A stretch of DNA of 64,000 bases from an uncultured Algibacter sp. (GTDB taxonomy: Bacteria; Bacteroidota; Bacteroidia; Flavobacteriales; Flavobacteriaceae). Below are positions 53,952-63,033 of this stretch, in pieces (position 1 is the stretch's first letter; each line of letters begins with the position of its first letter). The stretch covers positions 62,001 to 126,000 of the forward strand of contig NZ_CANMAU010000005.1 of the NCBI RefSeq assembly GCF_947495925.1. The letters run 5' to 3'. The notes beneath the pieces are model-generated. The model did not search any database. It saw only the letters and a list, made by a program, of their open reading frames with translations, and had not been told where the DNA came from. The position numbers were made by a program, and so were the translations under genes.

Positions 53952-53984
53952 TGCAACCTATTGATATTATGGTTGTCTATAATA
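53952..53984 (+). promoter_or_regulatory. ECF promoter P2, upstream of the barrel-protein unit
   Basis: TGCAACC (53952-53958), 15 bp, TGTCTATAATA (53974-53984), identical in both boxes and spacing to P1. It lies 27 bp upstream of the start codon at 54012. This makes the following genes probable targets of the sigma factor encoded 2 kb upstream. Confidence 0.75.
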
Positions 53985-54011
53985 ATAAATACAATCAAAT
54001 AAAATCATAAA

Positions 54012-54665
54012 ATGAAACACTACTCTATTCTTTTGCTATTGATACTTATTAGCTCCATAAATATGCTAAGTGGTCAAGAAACAGAAACAGATTACATCGA
54101 ATTTAACGATAGAAAAAACACGGTTCATGGGGTGTATTTAGGTTTAAGCTTTCATTATGGAACCATTGATAAGGCAGATACTTACGCATCCAGTTTTAAG
54201 GTGGCTTATGTCGCAAATCAGCAATTTGAAATCGGGTTTATAGGCACTGGATTTTATACAGACTTAAACCGATTGGGAACAGATAACCTAAACAGAGACC
54301 TTGCTGGTTTTTATGGTGGTTTGCACCTAGAGCCCATTTTTTTTGGTAAATCAAAATTTAATTTATCGTTACCCCTACTTATAGGAGGTGGTGCTGTTGG
54401 ATTACTAAATGAAGATGTATTTAACGATGTCACAATTGAAGAAGATGACTGGAAAGGTGTTTTTGTAGCAGAACCAGGAGTTAATGTATTATACAACATT
54501 TCAAGATATATTCAATTAGAGGCGGGAATTAAATATAGGTTTTCAAGTAAGTTAAACTTAAGGCCTGAGTATAATATTAGTAATATAAATGGGTTTTCTG
54601 CAGGAATTGGCGTTAAGCTAGGTGTTTTTAATATGGGAAGAAACAGATACAAACAAAACTTATAA
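54012..54665 (+). CDS. Outer-membrane beta-barrel protein
   Basis: 217 residues with signal peptide (LLLLILISSINMLSGQ). Alternating strands with turns (VHGVYLGLSFHYGTIDKADT, LAGFYGGLHLEPIFFGKSKF, LQLEAGIKYRFSSKLNL, AGIGVKLGVF) fit an 8-stranded OmpA/OmpX-like barrel. A short basic tail follows the last strand. It is transcribed from P2, so it is a likely envelope target of the ECF system. Confidence 0.78.
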   Translation: MKHYSILLLLILISSINMLSGQETETDYIEFNDRKNTVHGVYLGLSFHYGTIDKADTYASSFKVAYVANQQFEIGFIGTGFYTDLNRLGTDNLNRDLAGFYGGLHLEPIFFGKSKFNLSLPLLIGGGAVGLLNEDVFNDVTIEEDDWKGVFVAEPGVNVLYNISRYIQLEAGIKYRFSSKLNLRPEYNISNINGFSAGIGVKLGVFNMGRNRYKQNL

Positions 54666-54668
54666 AAA

Positions 54669-54827
54669 ATGAAATCAAAACAAAACAAATCAATCATTGA
54701 AACTATTCATGTGGTTTCAAAAAAAAATAAAGTTTTTATAAAATCGAATACGGAAAGTAATAAGTGGCACTCAATTAATTTTCAATGGATTCCTGTATTT
54801 GAACTTAATAAAACAATGAATCATTAA
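54669..54827 (+). CDS. 52-residue basic protein in the ECF operon
   Basis: ATG 3 bp after the barrel-gene stop opens 52 codons without a signal peptide. The sequence is rich in Lys, Asn and Ser (MKSKQNKSIIETIHVVSKKN) and ends FQWIPVFELNKTMNH. Tight spacing and placement between two P2-controlled genes support a real gene. The family is not recognised. Confidence 0.55.
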   Translation: MKSKQNKSIIETIHVVSKKNKVFIKSNTESNKWHSINFQWIPVFELNKTMNH

Positions 54828-54859
54828 AACTTTTATTTCATCATCAAAAATCAATCACA

Positions 54860-55588
54860 ATGAAAACGAGCAGCTATTACTTAATCTTTACGCTTTTCTC
54901 TTTAGTACTTTCATCTTGTTACACAGATAAAATTCGTGTTTCACCCGGAGATACTATTACTTTAAGAGAAGTCCCTGTAGAAAATTATAACAGTATAGAA
55001 ATAGGAAATGGTTTTAATGCATTTATTACTTTTTCTGAAGATAGCGAATCTATACAAGTAGAAGGAAATAGTAATTTGCAAGATCTTATTATTGCCCAAA
55101 TAAGAGATAATAAACTCACTGTTAAACTAAAAAATAGAGTAAACGTTAAAGGAAATCCAACACTAAATGTTTATCTAAGTGCGAAGGCAATCGAAAACTT
55201 TAAGGCAACTGCCGATTCTAATATAACTTTGGAAAATACATTGGTAGCCAATAAGGCTTATATCAGTTTATCTGCGGATAGTTATTTTACGGGTGAATTA
55301 GATGTAAAAGACTTAGAACTAAGAGCTTCAGCCGATGTTAGAGCAGACTTATATGGTCATATTGACTACTTAAATGCAAACCTTTCTGCTGATGTTAGAC
55401 TTTCAGATTACGATTTAGTTGTTAATGATTTAAAACTGAAAATGGTTGCAGATTGCGGTGCAAATTTAACTGTTAAAAACAGTATTTATATTGATGCCAA
55501 AGCTGATTGCATTTTAAAATACAAAGGGAACGCCTCCATTGTTTATCAAGATTTAAAAGCTGATGCTAGACTTGTTAAAATGGATTGA
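54860..55588 (+). CDS. DUF2807 (head GIN domain) lipoprotein
   Basis: 242 residues with lipobox LVLSSC (Cys at 19). VENYNSIEIGNGFNAFITFS, SIQVEGNSNLQDLI and the Ala/Asp-rich coil LELRASADVRADLYGHIDYL match the DUF2807 auto-transporter adhesin-head-like (head GIN) domain. It is third in the P2 unit, 32 bp after the 52-residue ORF. Like DUF4097 in the first unit it is a beta-solenoid-like envelope protein, suggesting a common role in envelope stress or adhesion. Confidence 0.85.
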   Translation: MKTSSYYLIFTLFSLVLSSCYTDKIRVSPGDTITLREVPVENYNSIEIGNGFNAFITFSEDSESIQVEGNSNLQDLIIAQIRDNKLTVKLKNRVNVKGNPTLNVYLSAKAIENFKATADSNITLENTLVANKAYISLSADSYFTGELDVKDLELRASADVRADLYGHIDYLNANLSADVRLSDYDLVVNDLKLKMVADCGANLTVKNSIYIDAKADCILKYKGNASIVYQDLKADARLVKMD

Positions 55589-55612
55589 TTTCTATTGATT
55601 TTAATTTTGAAA

Positions 55613-56452
55613 CTATTTTCGTCCTTTGTAAAGCGCATTCAAAATCAATGCGCAAATAATCATGGCAATACCAAGGAGGCTCCAGAAGGTGTATATTTCA
55701 TTAAAAATTACGACACCAAATAACACTGTAAAAACAACCTCAAGGTATTTTAGTGGAGCCACTTGATTTGTAGATGCCTCTTGAAAAGCTTTGGTCATAA
55801 AAACCTGTCCAAAATACCCAAATACGCCGAGTCCAAAAAGCATTAGCCATTCCATGCCAATAGGAGTTATCCAATTATTAATAGAAAGTATACCGCCAAC
55901 TATGGCAGATATTACCATAAAATAATTAACCACAACAACTGGATGTTCAGTCTTCCCAATTTTACTGAGTACCACATAAACTAACCCACTAAAAATGGCA
56001 GACAATAAAACTAATAAAAGCCCATAAACGTTTAATTCAGTATCAAAACCCTTTAAAATTATGACACCCAAAAAAGCCAAACCAAAAAACAACCATTGCA
56101 AGAGTCTTACATGCTCTTTTAATAAAAAAACAGCAAATACGGCTGCAAAAATTGGGGCCATATATCGTAATGATACCGCAGTACCAATTGGTAAAAATTT
56201 AGTGGACATAAAGAAGAAAGACATTGAAGTAACCCCAACTAAACCTCTGGCTATTAGTAATTTTTTGTTGTTTCCAACCATAGAAATATTGTTTTTAAAA
56301 AGAAACGCCAACGTAAAAAACAAAGATCCTAAAGCTCTAAAAAAAACAATTTGAAATGCACCTATATGAGTTAAGTGCTTAACAATTCCATTCATGCATG
56401 CAAAAGCTAAAGTACTTATAAACATAAACTTAATAGCAAGTTTAACGTCCAT
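55613..56452 (-). CDS. EamA/DMT family transporter 1
   Basis: 279 residues, ten hydrophobic segments in two EamA halves. TLAFACMNGIVKHLTHIGAF and FFRALGSLFFTLAFLFKN start the first, APLKYLEVVFTVLFGVVIFN ends the second. Probably a metabolite exporter; substrate unknown. Its start overlaps the end of the upstream EamA gene by 11 bp. Confidence 0.9.
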   Translation of the reverse strand: MDVKLAIKFMFISTLAFACMNGIVKHLTHIGAFQIVFFRALGSLFFTLAFLFKNNISMVGNNKKLLIARGLVGVTSMSFFFMSTKFLPIGTAVSLRYMAPIFAAVFAVFLLKEHVRLLQWLFFGLAFLGVIILKGFDTELNVYGLLLVLLSAIFSGLVYVVLSKIGKTEHPVVVVNYFMVISAIVGGILSINNWITPIGMEWLMLFGLGVFGYFGQVFMTKAFQEASTNQVAPLKYLEVVFTVLFGVVIFNEIYTFWSLLGIAMIICALILNALYKGRK

Positions 56453-57365
56453 ATCCTCTAGGTTTAAATTGTCTTTTTGAGTTAATAAAATAAACTCCCG
56501 TTAACAAAATAATAGCTGCAATAATAGATTGCATAGTAATCTGTTCATTTAACACCCACCATCCTAAAATGAGTGCAATAATAGGGTTTACATAAGTAGA
56601 TGTAGCCACTTTTTCTGGAGAAACTTCCTTTAAGAGATAGTTAAAAGCTGTAAATGCTATAACACCTCCGAAAAGAATAAGACCCAGCATAGACCATTGC
56701 ACATCTTTCGTCCAACTAGAAGGTAAAGACCATGACTCATTTAAGCACAAACTAATTATGGCTAGCATAATACTTCCTGTAAACATCTGGTATGCCGTGT
56801 TTACAAAATGATTCTTTGGTAAATCAGCTTTACCAACAAATATGCTGGCATACGCCCAACTTATCATGCACAAAAAAATGGTTAGCATACCAATAACTTG
56901 ACCTTCCTGACTAATAACCTCTTTCTGGCTAACCAAAAGAAAAATACCTATAAAACCAAGGATAACACCAATATAGGACATCAAAGATATTTTTTTACCT
57001 TGAAGAATACGCATTAAAATAAGGACTACAAGGGGTTGAGCTGAAATCTGTAAGGCAGCAAAACCACTATCCACATATCTTAAAGCCCAAACCACAACAC
57101 CATTCCCAAAAGTTAAGAACAAAAAACCAGCAATACAGGTATTTTTAAATTGCCTAAGTGTAATTTTAATACTTATGCCTAAAGCTTTAGCAATTATAAA
57201 AATAAATACACTAGCAACAATAAAGCGAATGGATGCCAAAAAAAAAGGCGGTAACTCAGTTACCGCAATTTTATTTAATAAATATGTTGAACCCCAAATA
57301 ACATAAATAGCGAAAAAAGATAAAAGTATTAAGAGCGTTTTTCGCGATATACTCATACTTATCAT
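56442..57365 (-). CDS. EamA/DMT family transporter 2
   Basis: 307 residues with ten hydrophobic helices. IYVIWGSTYLLNKIAVTELP and ALRYVDSGFAALQISAQPLV belong to the first EamA half; VATSTYVNPIIALILGWWVL to the second, typical of RhaT/YedA-like permeases. It overlaps the EamA gene that follows, so both are coexpressed and may form a paired (heteromeric) exporter, as in small-MDR pairs; this is inference. ATG at 57356 is an alternative start. Confidence 0.9.
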   Translation of the reverse strand: MISMSISRKTLLILLSFFAIYVIWGSTYLLNKIAVTELPPFFLASIRFIVASVFIFIIAKALGISIKITLRQFKNTCIAGFLFLTFGNGVVVWALRYVDSGFAALQISAQPLVVLILMRILQGKKISLMSYIGVILGFIGIFLLVSQKEVISQEGQVIGMLTIFLCMISWAYASIFVGKADLPKNHFVNTAYQMFTGSIMLAIISLCLNESWSLPSSWTKDVQWSMLGLILFGGVIAFTAFNYLLKEVSPEKVATSTYVNPIIALILGWWVLNEQITMQSIIAAIILLTGVYFINSKRQFKPRGYGR

Positions 57366-57398
57366 TACGTTATGAGGTATAAAATAATTTTAATAAGG

Positions 57399-57851
57399 TT
57401 ATATTTTTTTAACCTTTACAGCATTCATACCTTTTTGACCACGCTCTAATTCGTAAGTCACTTTATCATTCTCTTCAATAGGCTCTAAAGTACCACTAAT
57501 ATGAACAAAATATTTTTCTTGATTCACGCTATCAATTATAAAACCAAAACCTTTTGAATGATCAAAGAAAGATACTTTACCTTCTTTAGCGACTGGCTCC
57601 TCTTCTATTCTATCTTCTTTTTTAGGAATCCCTAATTCAATACTTTCGGCTTCTACCTTTTCACGCATGGCTGGATCTGGTGGAGTATCTGTTAAATTTC
57701 CATTGAAATCAACATAAGCAAATTGAATACCTTGCGGATTTTCTTTAGCTTCAGCTCTTCTGGCTTCTTTTCTTTTTTGTTTTTCTTCTCTTTTCTTTAA
57801 GCGTTTCTTCTCTTTTTCTATTTTGTTAAATGTTACTTGCGATTTTGCCAT
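57399..57851 (-). CDS. Cold-shock domain protein with basic N-terminal extension
   Basis: 150 residues. Residues 9-38 are an extremely charged Lys/Glu/Arg helix (coiled-coil like). The CSD occupies 90-150 with RNP1-like KGFGFI (100-105) and RNP2-like YFVHIS (114-119), so RNA/ssDNA binding is expected. It acts as an RNA chaperone in the cytoplasm. Monocistronic, 33 bp upstream of the EamA pair on the same strand. Confidence 0.88.
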   Translation of the reverse strand: MAKSQVTFNKIEKEKKRLKKREEKQKRKEARRAEAKENPQGIQFAYVDFNGNLTDTPPDPAMREKVEAESIELGIPKKEDRIEEEPVAKEGKVSFFDHSKGFGFIIDSVNQEKYFVHISGTLEPIEENDKVTYELERGQKGMNAVKVKKI

Positions 57852-58165
57852 AGTTTATAATATCCTACTGATTTTTTAAGGGTTAATAATGATGTAAAGA
57901 TACATCTATTTTTTTCGATGCTATAATAATCAAGCTATTAAAAGTTATTCTAAATGATATTTAGGCCTAATGTAAATATTTTGTTAGGACCTTACTTATT
58001 CTTGAATCAAGTCGGAATTGAAGAATAGGATTTATATTTATCGCTCCTTTATAGGTCTAGGAGTTCAATATACCTTTCTATTCTTAATTCAATTTAAATT
58101 TCAAAAAATACTATTAAATCATGCTATTTGAAAACAAGAATTTTAAAAGAAATGATGATAACACT
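57852..58165. other. 314-bp gap with nested inverted repeats before the cold-shock gene
   Basis: AAGAATAG (58021-58028) pairs with CTATTCTT (about 58078-58085), enclosing CTCCT/AGGAG. A second pair, TATTCTT/AAGAATA, flanks the sequence near 57995-58027. On the minus strand this lies after the helicase stop and about 170 bp before the cold-shock ORF. It may be a terminator-like structure or part of a structured leader of the cold-shock gene. Confidence 0.4.
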
Positions 58166-59725
58166 TTATTCTTCTGGTGGATAACCATGAATTTGCTCAA
58201 ACACTTCATCAAAGTTTGAGCGCAAATAAGAGTTTAATTTCTTTCTATAATCCCCTTTTAACCACTCTACGAAGTTATAAGTACTCTTACTAATGCATTT
58301 TGTATAACGCTGAATCCTAAAATCAACATCATCACCCAACATTTTTGCTAAAGCCAAAGCATCGTAGACATCTTCACTGTTTTCAATACAAATTTTAGCA
58401 TGCTGCTCTATAGAACGTTCTAAAACTACTTTCGATGATTCTCCATTTCTAATAGAGTCTACATAGGTTTTTTGAACATCAAATTGAACATCCTTTGATT
58501 TTGCAAATTCCTCACGCAATGAATCGGGCATTTCATATCTGAAATTGCTTTCTAAATCTTCATCTGTTAATATCGAATCCAGATAATATGTTGGTGATTT
58601 AAATATTCTTTGCCAATCTAAATCATCACCCCAAGGACCAAATCTGTGAAAGTTATTTCCTAAATCAATAACTGAAAATGTACTTTTATCCTTTAAAATA
58701 CGTGAGCCACGTCCAATCATTTGATAATATAAAGTAAGCGATTTTGTTGCTCTATTGAGTATTATGCTTTCTACGGTTGGCTCATCAAAACCCGTGGTTA
58801 AAATACTCACTGAAGTTAAAATAGCCCCCGGAGTATTTTTAAACCATTTTAATATAAGTGCACGTTCCTTTTTTGTATTTGTATTATCTAAATGTGCAAT
58901 TTGATAACCGGCTCTTCTAAACGTATCGTATACATGCAGTGAGGTATTAATACCATTATTAAATATGAGTGTTTTTTTACCTTTTGATCGTTCCTCGTAA
59001 GCTTGTAATAACTTAGATAGCATATCGTTATCTGTATACAGGTCTTCTGATGATTTAACAGTATAATCACCATTGGCACCCACGACTAATGAGGTTAAAC
59101 CTACATTATAAGTGAACATTTCAGCACGTGCTAAAAACCCATTTTCAATAAGAGATTCTATACTTTCACCTACAATTAATTCATCATAATTATCGGTCAT
59201 CGGTAATTCGATACTTGAACTAAGTGGCGTTGCTGTAACTCCCAGAATAAAGGATTTACTGAAAAATTTAAACAGTTTTGTAAATGAATTGTAATGTGCC
59301 TCATCAATAATAACTAACCCAATATCAGAAATATCTAATTTATCATCATTAAGTCTGTTATTTAAAGTTTCAACCATAGCTACGAAACAACTATATTCTT
59401 GTTGATCACTTAAATCTGCTTTACTGTCAACAACCTTGTTATGTACGCCAAATTCTGTAAGCATACTAGAGGTTTGCTTGCATAACTCTATTCTATGAGT
59501 CATGACCAAAACCTTCTTTTTATGGTGTTTCAGGTACTGTCTAACTATCTCAGAAAAAATAACAGTTTTCCCTCCACCTGTAGGCAATTGATATAGTAAA
59601 TGATAATCTTCCGGAGATTCCTCAAAAGCAGTAAAAATTTTGTCTATTGCACCTTTTTGGTAACTATATAAATCTTTACCTTCTTTTCTTTCTTCTATTT
59701 CTAATTCAGCTTTTGTAATCGACAT
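58166..59725 (-). CDS. SF2 DEAD/DEAH-box helicase (SSL2/XPB-like)
   Basis: 519 residues. Motif I QLPTGGGKT (46-54), motif Ia VLVMTHRIEL, motif II DEAH (141-144), motif III GVTATPL, motif V TGFDEPTVES and motif VI QMIGRGSR. The C-terminal ~120 residues are helical and not assignable. Such ATPases remodel or translocate on DNA/RNA; a restriction-enzyme partner is not present next to it. Monocistronic. Confidence 0.9.
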   Translation of the reverse strand: MSITKAELEIEERKEGKDLYSYQKGAIDKIFTAFEESPEDYHLLYQLPTGGGKTVIFSEIVRQYLKHHKKKVLVMTHRIELCKQTSSMLTEFGVHNKVVDSKADLSDQQEYSCFVAMVETLNNRLNDDKLDISDIGLVIIDEAHYNSFTKLFKFFSKSFILGVTATPLSSSIELPMTDNYDELIVGESIESLIENGFLARAEMFTYNVGLTSLVVGANGDYTVKSSEDLYTDNDMLSKLLQAYEERSKGKKTLIFNNGINTSLHVYDTFRRAGYQIAHLDNTNTKKERALILKWFKNTPGAILTSVSILTTGFDEPTVESIILNRATKSLTLYYQMIGRGSRILKDKSTFSVIDLGNNFHRFGPWGDDLDWQRIFKSPTYYLDSILTDEDLESNFRYEMPDSLREEFAKSKDVQFDVQKTYVDSIRNGESSKVVLERSIEQHAKICIENSEDVYDALALAKMLGDDVDFRIQRYTKCISKSTYNFVEWLKGDYRKKLNSYLRSNFDEVFEQIHGYPPEE

Positions 59726-59745
59726 GCTTGCATTTTAATGACGTG

Positions 59746-59753
59746 CAAAAATA
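59746..59753 (-). promoter_or_regulatory. Candidate -10 box of the helicase gene
   Basis: TATTTTTG on the minus strand matches TAnnTTTG, 20 bp before the start codon. A TTG lies 22 bp further upstream. Confidence 0.4.
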
Positions 59754-59892
59754 ACATCTTTAAAGGGTTTATCTACAATGTTTATTAGGAAAATTATTAA
59801 GGAATATTAACATCTTCAAAATAAATTGATTCTTTGGCGCAAGTTAATTCACAGCTTAGCATCTAAATAAATGTATTATAATTTATTTAAGT

Positions 59893-61202
59893 ATGAAAGT
59901 AGGAATAAAGTTTTTGTTTTTTCTGATATTAACAATAATGTCCTGTAGTGATGAATCTGTAGAAGTTTTTGAAGTCGAAGAAGAACTTGAAAATAGCTCA
60001 GCCCCTACTACTCCAAACATTTTACTAATAATAGCAGATGATATGGGATTAGATGCATGCCCCGGTTATGACATAGGGAATGTTAAACCCCATATGCCAA
60101 ATCTTCAAAGTTTAATAAATTCTGGTGTTAGGTTTACCAACTTATGGTCAAACCCTACCTGCACCCCAACAAGAGCAGGTATAATTACAGGAAGATACGG
60201 ATTTAGAACCAATGTATTAGCGGTTGATGATCCACTTTCGACATCAGAAACATCGATACAAAAATACTTGGACCTTAACACAAATAATACCTACGCACAT
60301 GCAGTAATTGGGAAATGGCATTTATCCAAAGATGATAACCATCCAAATGATATGGGTGTTGACTATTTTGCAGGTTTTACCGGAGGTGGTGTGCCTTCTT
60401 ATACAAATTGGACTTTAAACGTTAATGGTGTCATGAATCGCTCTACGGAATATACGACAACAAGGTTTACAGATTTAGCTATTGAATGGAAAGACAACCA
60501 AACGCAACCTTGGCTTTTATGGTTAGCATATAATGCACCGCACACACCTTTTCATTTGCCACCTGAAGATTTGCACTATCAAGGCGCTTTATCATCAGAT
60601 CAATCGAGCATTGATATTAATCCGTTGTCATACTATTTGGCGGCACTTGAAGCTTTAGATACTGAAATGGGTAGATTGATTAATTCATTATCAAATGATG
60701 AAAAAGTAATACTATAATTATTTTTATAGGAGATAATGGTACTCCAAACCAAGTTGCTCAAGAATACAATTCTAGACGCGTAAAAGGTAGTATTTATCAA
60801 GGTGGCGTAAATGTGCCGATGATAATTTCTGGAAAAGGTGTAGATAGAATTAATAGTACGGAGAATGCTTTAATAAACACCACTGATTTATATGCCACTA
60901 TTGCGGATATAGCAGGTACAGAAACATCGGAAATACATGATAGCAAAAGCTTTAAAGGGTTACTAAATGATTCTGAAGCAAACAAACGAATATATACGTA
61001 TACCGAAAATGCTGATTACACGATTAGAAATGCAACACATAAATATATCTATTTCAATGACGGATCTGAAGCATTATTTAACTTAAGCAATAATCCAATG
61101 GAGAACCCAAATTTACTTCATGCCAATCAATTACCTCTTAGTGATACTGATAAAACAATTAAAGATGAACTAACCGCAAAACTCCAAGACATTAGAAATT
61201 AA
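59893..61202 (+). pseudogene. Sulfatase lipoprotein gene interrupted by one frameshift
   Basis: Two frames together encode a 436-residue sulfatase. Lipobox TIMSC (Cys 18), NILLIIADDMG (metal site), CTPTRAGIITGR with the formylglycine Cys90, GKWHLSKDD, and after the break IFIGDNGTPNQ and NVPMIISGKG. The first frame stops at 60717. The second resumes at 60705 if one A is added to the A5 run at 60701-60705. No other lesion is seen, so the gene may be recently inactivated, affected by an assembly error or read by slippage. An aldo/keto reductase gene follows 67 bp downstream. Confidence 0.85.
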
Positions 61203-61269
61203 TATATTCTAGAAAATAGTTGTTTAGCTAAAGAACTAATTTATATTTTTATAGCATAAAATTTTCCTT

Positions 61270-62283
61270 ATGCAAATTAATGACAAATCGGGCGTTAAAC
61301 ATTACTTAGCTGCCAATTCGAGGTATGAATCCATGACTTATAATCGAACAGGGAAAAGTGGCGTGCTTTTACCTGCCATGTCCATTGGGCTATGGCATAA
61401 TTTCGGGTTTATAGATCCCATTCAAAATGGAAGAGATATTTTAAGAACGGCCTTTGATTTGGGAATTACTCATTTTGATTTAGCTAATAACTATGGTCCG
61501 CCATATGGTTCCGCTGAGGAAAATTTTGGAACCATATTTAAAAAAGACTTTCAAAACTATAGAGATGAATTATTTATTGCTACCAAAGCGGGCTATGATA
61601 TGTGGCCTGGACCTTATGGTAATTTGGGTTCTAGAAAATATTTAATCTCTAGCTTAGACCAGAGTTTAAAACGTATGAACTTGGACTATGTAGATGTTTT
61701 CTATCATCATAGACCTGATCCTGATACGCCGTTAGAAGAAACCATGGGAGCTTTAGCCGATATTGTACGTCAGGGAAAAGCACTCTACGTAGGTATTTCA
61801 AATTACCAGCCTGAAGAAACACAAAAAGCTGCAGAGCTGTTAAAAGATTTGAATACCCCATTTATTTTGCATCAGGCTAGATATTCGATGTTCGATCGTT
61901 GGGTTGAAGATGGCCTTTTAAATACGTTGGATAAAAATGGGGTTGGCTGTATTGCGTTCTCCCCATTGGCGCAAGGTCTGCTTACTGACAAGTATATTAA
62001 TGGGATTCCTGAAGGTTCCAGGGCAGCTAAAGATTTAACGTATTTAAATTCTGAAACTGTATCTAGTAACTTAGATAAAATTCAAAAACTTAATAAGCTA
62101 GCCATTGAACGCGGGCAAAAGTTATCACAAATGGCTATCGCCTGGATTTTAAGACAACCACAAGTAGCTTCTGTATTAGTGGGTGCAAGCTCTTCAAATC
62201 AATTAAAGGAGAATATAAAAGCCTTGGATAATTTAAATTTTTCAGAAGAGGAATTAAAGATGATTGAAGCCGTGATTTCTTAA
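61270..62283 (+). CDS. Aldo/keto reductase, YghZ/GPR type
   Basis: 337 residues. AKR TIM-barrel with SIGLWHNFGFIDPIQNGRDI, THFDLANNYGPPYGSAEENF (catalytic Asp and Tyr), LFIATKAGY (Lys) and DVFYHHRPDPDTPLEETMGA (His). ISNYQ and SPLAQGLLTDKYINGIPEGS follow. This is the subgroup reducing L-glyceraldehyde 3-phosphate or other aldehydes with NADPH. It is close to the sulfatase gene and may be part of the same transcript. It overlaps the convergent gene end by 4 bp. Confidence 0.9.
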   Translation: MQINDKSGVKHYLAANSRYESMTYNRTGKSGVLLPAMSIGLWHNFGFIDPIQNGRDILRTAFDLGITHFDLANNYGPPYGSAEENFGTIFKKDFQNYRDELFIATKAGYDMWPGPYGNLGSRKYLISSLDQSLKRMNLDYVDVFYHHRPDPDTPLEETMGALADIVRQGKALYVGISNYQPEETQKAAELLKDLNTPFILHQARYSMFDRWVEDGLLNTLDKNGVGCIAFSPLAQGLLTDKYINGIPEGSRAAKDLTYLNSETVSSNLDKIQKLNKLAIERGQKLSQMAIAWILRQPQVASVLVGASSSNQLKENIKALDNLNFSEEELKMIEAVIS

Positions 62284-62999
62284 CTTTTAATAAATTTTTC
62301 GCTAGAAACGTTTCCTAATTCATCTTCAATTGAAATAAAATAAACACCTTGTGAAAGTTTTTCGACATTGATTGAATTCGTGTTATTATTTTCTTGTACC
62401 CAAATAACTTTCCCTGTAAAATCTATAATTTTTATTTTATAATCACTTAAATTATGAGTTGTTTTTATATGGAGTATATCTTTTACTGGGTTGGGGTACT
62501 TCGAGAATAAAGATTTATCACGACGCGGTATTGAAAGCAATCCATTCCAGTATCGAACTTCATCTCCATTAGGAGAGTAAATCGTCAAATAACATGCGCT
62601 TCCACTTAACAAGCATCCGATATCATATCTGTAAGTTGTTGAGGGCTGAAAGAAACCAAAATATAAACTCTCAAAATCTTGGTCGCCCAAATTAGTACAA
62701 GATTCTAAAGTGGTGTTTGTAGATAGTATAGTAAAGGTATTGAATTCTTCATCATCCATGCTGAACTGACCTTCTATTAAACCACAAACAGTAGAATCAA
62801 AACTTAAAGTTTCTGATGGATGAAAAATTAAGGGTATTCGATTTCCATCATCATCAAGCTCAGGATATCCGTCTGAGCTAGGATAAAAAATATTATCAAT
62901 TTTTATGCTTTCTAAAACCCAATTATTATCCATCAAGATTTGAGAAAAACCAAAAGTAGTGAATAAGAAAAAAGATATTAGCAGGTATGGTCTTTGCAT
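62280..62999 (-). CDS. Secreted protein with T9SS type A sorting domain
   Basis: 239 residues with signal peptide (LISFFLFTTFGFSQ). The middle part (NWVLESIKIDNIFYPSSDG and the Cys-rich segment VCGLIEGQF ... DIGCLLSGSACYL) resembles a lipocalin/META-like beta domain. Residues ~165-239 form a sorting domain (KYPNPVKDILHIKT ... KLSQGVYFISIEDE). It is exported by the type IX system. It follows the 224-residue gene on the same strand with 34 bp between. Confidence 0.78.
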   Translation of the reverse strand: MQRPYLLISFFLFTTFGFSQILMDNNWVLESIKIDNIFYPSSDGYPELDDDGNRIPLIFHPSETLSFDSTVCGLIEGQFSMDDEEFNTFTILSTNTTLESCTNLGDQDFESLYFGFFQPSTTYRYDIGCLLSGSACYLTIYSPNGDEVRYWNGLLSIPRRDKSLFSKYPNPVKDILHIKTTHNLSDYKIKIIDFTGKVIWVQENNNTNSINVEKLSQGVYFISIEDELGNVSSEKFIKS

Positions 63000-63033
63000 A
63001 TGCTTAAAGATATTACTCTAAAGTAATAAAAAA

